Origin: Planctomycetota bacterium
Lineage (GTDB): Bacteria > Planctomycetota > Uabimicrobiia > Uabimicrobiales > Uabimicrobiaceae
Length of the DNA: 64,000 nucleotides
Direction: 5' to 3'
NCBI GenBank assembly: GCA_029260735.1
Contig: JAJDCR010000016.1
Location: 28,213-92,212 of the forward strand
In this document: positions 15,001-21,000 of the stretch, piece by piece
Layout: the number at the start of each line of letters is the position of its first letter
How positions within the stretch are numbered: the stretch's first letter is position 1
Program-made: the position numbers and the translations under genes
The notes under the pieces: model-generated
Databases searched by the model: none
What the model was told of the DNA's origin: nothing
What the model saw: only the letters and a program-made list of their open reading frames with translations

Positions 15001-18000
15001 TATGCCTTGGCTAATGATTTTCTCGATCGTTTTGCTCACGAACGTAGAGAAAAAGAAGAAAAAGGAAAACGCCAAGGAAAGAGTATTTCTATCAACTGGC
15101 CTCTTTGGAAAGAAGGAGGAATCGGACAAGAAAGCCCTCTTCTTGCTCAATGGGCTCAATGGAGCTGGCAAGAGCAAGGTATGCTCACTCTTCCTTTGGA
15201 AAAAGCTATCGAGGCCTTAGAGAAAATTCTCTCCAGTTCTTTTCCTCAAGTAGCTGTTGCTTGGGGAGAAGATGAGCGGATTAAAAAAAATCTATCTCTC
15301 AGAAAAAACGAAAAAAATAAGGAAAACGAAAAAAATAAGGAAAGCAGAAAAAATCAAAGAAACAAAATCTCCTCGTCAGAAAGTGAGCTTCTTTCTTTTT
15401 CACAGCTTTCTTCCAAAGACCTAAAGTCTGAGGTCGCTCACCTCTTGGGAATTTTGGAAAAAGAAGTTAATCAAGAATCTTCTTTTGGAGAAATGGGATT
15501 TGATTCCATTATGCTAAAAGAATTCGCTTTAGCGATAGAAAAAAAATACAAAATCACTTTCTCTCCGAGTCTTTTCTTTCAGCATGAAAATATTTTTGCC
15601 CTGTCTCAATATTTAGAGTCTATTGCGCCAAAAAATATTTCTTCTTTATCCGACAATGAAGATAGCAAAGGTGCAGAATTTCGTGAAAAAATACAATCAT
15701 CTCCCCAGAAAAGAAGAGGAATTATTTCGCCTCCAATAGAAAAAATAGCGATTGTCGGAGCCAGTGGAGTTTTTCCCGAATCTCCTGACTTGGCTAGTTT
15801 TTGGGAAAACTTGGTTCAGCAAAAAGACTTGATTAGAGAAATCCCTTCCCAAAGATGGGATCTAAGTCTTTATTATGAATCCACTCCTTTTACTCCCGGA
15901 AAAAGTATTTCTCGTTGGGGAGGCTTCTTATCAAAAATTGATTGCTTTGATGCTCCCTTTTTTCAAATTTCGCCAAAAGAAGCGGCCTTGATGGATCCGC
16001 AACAGCGCTTATTTTTACAAGTCGCTTGGCATACTTTTGAAGACGCCGGACTTCTTCCTTCTTCTTGGTCAGAGAAAAGAGTGGGGGTTTTTGTCGGAGC
16101 TCAGTTCCAAGAATACGACCAAATTCTTCGTCAGCAGGAAAATATAAGTGGGGCTCACACTGCAACAGGCAATGCTTTGAGTATGTTAGCAAACCGTGTT
16201 TCTTATGTTTTTAACTTTAGAGGCCCTAGCGAAACTATAGATACTGCTTGCTCAAGTTCTCTTGTTGCAATGCACCGCGCGATAAAATCTTTGCAAGAAA
16301 AAGAATCTTCTCTCGCTTTGGTCGGAGGAGTAAGCCTGAATTTGATCCCGCAAACTTTTATTGATACAAGCCAACTCGGAGTTCTCTCTCCTGACGGACG
16401 CTGTAAAACCTTTGATCAATCGGCTAATGGTTATGTCAAAGGGGAAGGAGTAGGAGCAGTTCTCTTAAGGCCACTATCAGAAGCCCAGCGAGATGGCAAT
16501 CAAATCTATGCTGTTATTGCTGCAAGCCAGGTCAATCATGGAGGAAAAGCGCATTCTTTAACCGCTCCTAACGCTAAAGCCCAAAAAGAGCTTTTAGTCC
16601 GCGCTTACAAAGAAGCAAAGGTTGATTTAGAGCAAGTAAGCTACATTGAAGTGCACGGCACGGGAACGGAATTAGGAGATCCGGTTGAAGTGGATGCGCT
16701 GAAAGAAGCTTTTTTCTTTTTATGGGAAAAGTCACAAAAATTGCCAAAGCAAAGAAGCAAAAAAAGAAGCAAAGATCTTCCTCTTCACTTTTGTGGACTA
16801 GGGTCTGTTAAAACAAATATTGGCCACTTAGAGCCCGCTGCGGGAGTGGCTTCCTTACTCAAAGTCCTTCTTGCCTTAAGACACCAAAAACTACCAGGAC
16901 ATCCTCATTTCCACAAATTGAACTCCTACATTGATTTAGAGAAAAGTCCTTTTTATATTGTCAAAGAGACAAAACACTGGGCGAGTGAGGGAAAGCGAAT
17001 TGCAGGAGTCAGCTCTTTTGGATTTGGTGGAACCAATGCCCATCTCATTGTCGAAGAATATCTAGATAAACCAATTTCAGAAAAAACAAAGAAAAAAGAG
17101 AACGAGGAAAAAGCTCTTCCCCTTATTTTTTCTGCTCAAAGTAAAGAGCAGTTACGAGAACAAGTAGAGAACTTTACTTCTTTTTTAGAAAAAACAAGGG
17201 ATATAAAACTTGCTGATATCGCTTATACTCTACAGCTTGGACGAGAGTCCTTTTCTTTCCGATGTGCTTTTTGGGGATCTTCTCCTCTTCAATGGAAGGA
17301 AGAGATGCAAGCTTATCTTATTGCAGAGCCTCAGAGAATAGAAAATTCCCAAAAAGATCCTCTTCCTTTTTCTTCCGTTGAGAAAGTGCAAGTGGAGAAA
17401 GTGCAAGTTGAAAAAGTGCCAGTTGAGAAAGTGCAAGTTGAAAAAGCACTCCAAGAAAAAAACTGGACTCTTCTCGTCGATAAGTGGTTGCAAGGTTATA
17501 AAATTTCTTGGAAAAAGGCTTACTCTCTCGGAGAGGGAAAACTGATTAGCTTACCGGGCTACCCTTTTGCTCGTTTCTCTTATGGTTATTTTTGGAAAGA
17601 TGAATTTATTTCTCAAGAGCTCAAAAAAAATCGGGAACAAATGATTTCTCCCTCTTCAGAAAAATCTCCCGAAGACAAAACCAATATTTTAAAAGAACTC
17701 CTTACACTAGTTTCGGATCTTTTAGCAATACCAGAGGAATATATTGATTCCGAAGATAATTTACAAAGCCATGGCTTTGATTCCATTAGCTTCACTCAGT
17801 TAGCTCATCGCTTGAATCAAAAATACGAACTAGATCTTACCCCGGCTCTATTTTTTGAATACAACACTCTCCAATCATTTAGTAGATACCTAATAGAAAC
17901 TTATCCCGATATTTTTTTCCATGAGTCCAAGGAAAAGAAAAGAGAAGTAGATCAGGAGCCAAGCACATCCCCTGCTCGGCAGGAGCCTCGCCCTCCAGCC

Positions 18001-21000
18001 CCCTCTTCTATGACAGAAGAAGTTGCGATAGTTGGAATGAACGGAGTTTTTCCGGGTTCGCCTGATCTTGAGACTTTTTGGGAGAACTTGGTTGAGCAGA
18101 AAGATTTAATAGGAGAAGTGCCCTCTCATCGTTGGGATTGGAAAGAAGCGAGCCTTTTACTTACAGATGGAAAAAATCCTCAGAGAATGCGTTGGGGAGG
18201 ATTTTTAGAGCAGGTTTCCTCTTTTGATGCTCCTTTCTTTAAGATTTCTCCTAAAGAAGCCGAACTAATGGACCCTCAGCAACGTCTTTTCTTACAAGTC
18301 GTCTGGCATACAATCGAAAATGCCGGATACAAAATAGAGGATCTCAGTAAAAGAAAAGTTGGCCTCTTTGTTGGAGTTTCTGCCAATGACTATGCTGAGA
18401 TACTCCAGAAATCTCAGAAAGTAGAAGCTCATATTGCAACGGGGACTTCCCATAGTATTTTAGCGAACCGAGTTTCCTATTTACTAAATCTTAGTGGGCC
18501 TAGCGAAACAGTTGACACCGCTTGCTCCAGTTCCCTTGTCGCTCTACATCGGGCACTGAGAGCCATTCAGTCAGGAGATTGCCATTGGGCCATTGCAGGA
18601 GGAGTCCATTTGATTTTGACTCCCTCTCTTCATTTGTACTTTAGCCAAGCAGGAATGCTCTCTCCGGAAGGGAGATGTCATAGCTTTGATGCAAAAGCAA
18701 ATGGCTATGCTCGCGGAGAAGGAGTGGGTGCTGTTTTGCTCAAACCAATAGCCCAAGCTCTAGCTGATGGAGATCACGTCTATGCGGTGATCAAGGGTAG
18801 TGCCGTTAACCACGGAGGTTATGCCAATAGCCTAACCGCTCCCAATGCAAAAGCGCAAGCCACTTTAATCGAAGAAGCTTACTCGCGCGCAAAAATAGAC
18901 TCGACAAGCATTAGCTACATTGAAACGCATGGCACGGGAACTAAGTTAGGTGATCCAGTAGAAATCAATGGATTAAAGCGAGCCTTTGCGAATCTTGCTT
19001 TAAGAGAGAATATAGATAAAAAAACGAAGAAGATAGAAGATAGCCAAATAGAAAAAGAAGAATGGCCTTACTGCGCTCTGGGAACCGTCAAGTCAAATAT
19101 TGGACATCTAGAAGCTGCTGCAGGAATAGCCGGAATTATTAAAGTTCTCTTGTGTTTAGAGAAGAAAAAACTTCCAGGCTTAGTTCACTTAGAAAAAGCC
19201 AACCCTTACATTGATCTAGAGGAAAGTCCTTTCTATTTGCTTTCCCAAACAAAAAGCTGGATTCCTCTTAAAGACAAAAATAATAAAAACCTTCCTCGAA
19301 GAGCAGGTGTCAGCTCCTTCGGCTTTGGAGGAAGTAACGCCCATCTTGTATTGGAAGAGTTTCTTCCCCAAAACTATGCCAAAAATGCTTTGCCTTCTCG
19401 TAAACGTGAGTCTTTTCCCCTCTATCCATTTGCCTCAAAATATTATTGGTTAGAAACAGACCCTTCTTTTATTGAGGCCGAAAAAACCGGGATAGAAAAA
19501 AGAGCATCAGAAAGCAGAATAGAAAACTTTCACTACGAACTATCAGGAGACGAGTTTTTTTGGCGAGATCATAAAATAGGCTCTGCTTACGTTATGCCAG
19601 CGGCCTCTTATTTGCACTTACTGACCCAAAGTCTATCCCCTGATCTGCCTTTCAAAATAATGGATATTCAGTGGGATATCCCTCTTTTATTTCAGGGAAA
19701 AACAAGTTTATACTTAGAAATTGAGAGTAAGGATACAGAAAGAAACTATCGTTTTTATACCTTAAGAAAGAAAGAAAAAATAGTGCACTCTAAGGGGAGT
19801 ATAGCTCCCTCTTCTCTTTATCCAAATCTTTATACAAAAAGCACAAAGCCAATTCCTCTACCTGAAATAAAGCAAAAAAAGCTCTACCGAGAAGATATAT
19901 ATCAGAAATTCCAAAAAGAAGGATTCTTTTATGGTCCCTCTTTTCAAAACATAGAGTGGCTCACTGTCGGTTCCTCTGACGTATGGGCTAAACTCATCTT
20001 GACCCCGCAAGAGAACAAGGACAAAAGTTATCTTCATCCTGGATTGCTAGATGGAGCTTGGCAAAGTTTAATTGGCATAGAACGTCTTTTTCAAAGCAAA
20101 GAGAAACAATTTCCTTTCTTTCTAAAATCGATTTGTATAAAAGAGAAAATTCCTTCTGAATGCTACATTTACATCAAAGAAAACAAAAGTAATCTCGGTA
20201 TTCTGGAATATAAAATTACTATTATCTCAAAAAAGGGCCTACCTCTAGTTGAAATGGAAGGGTTTCGATTGAACGCCATGTCTTCATCTTCTTCTCAGAA
20301 AGCTCTAACACAATGTTATGGTTATTCTTGGACTGAATCTGATTTAGTGCCAGACACCGATGTGATCGAGAAATATGATTGCTCTTCGACGGAATCTAAC
20401 TTAGTGCCAGACACCAAAAAAATTTGGTTCAATGCGATCGAAAAATATGATTACTCTTCGACGGAATCTAACTTAGTGCCAGACACCAAAAAAATTTGGT
20501 TAGTTTTTGGAACAAGAGAAAAAGTAAACACTGCTCTTTGGGAAAGGCTCGATTCCCCCAAACAAGTTTATTTTATCTACCCAGGAAAGACTTTTGCCAA
20601 ACGAAAGGGAAATGTCTACCAATTTCCTTCTCAAGAAGAAAAATCATATACTTTACTATGGAAGCACCTGCCACTCAGTTCTGACTCTGTCGTTAGAATT
20701 GTTTATTTGTGGGATGAGGAAGCCTATTTCCCTCAAAAAGGATGGGGAGTTCATAAAAAAATCCAAAGGATTTTTTATCTTTTCCAAACAGGGTTTAAAA
20801 AGTTTTCCACTCGGAAGTTAGAGTTCTATCATCTACTTTCTCATTCTCGAAAAAATCAAATTTACCAAGAAATGTGCGTAGCCTTTGGGAAAACAATTCT
20901 TCAAGAGGGATACTCTTTTTCTTTTACCGCTTTATCACTAGAAAAAGCCTCCTTTTCGGAAGAAAAATGTTTTGCTTTAATCAAAAAAGAAGCTCTTCAA

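Noticed and set aside
16740..16860. KS5 as a non-elongating KS because NIGHLEA reads NIGHLEP
   Set aside because: The catalytic Cys and both His residues are present; the Pro change alone does not show inactivity.
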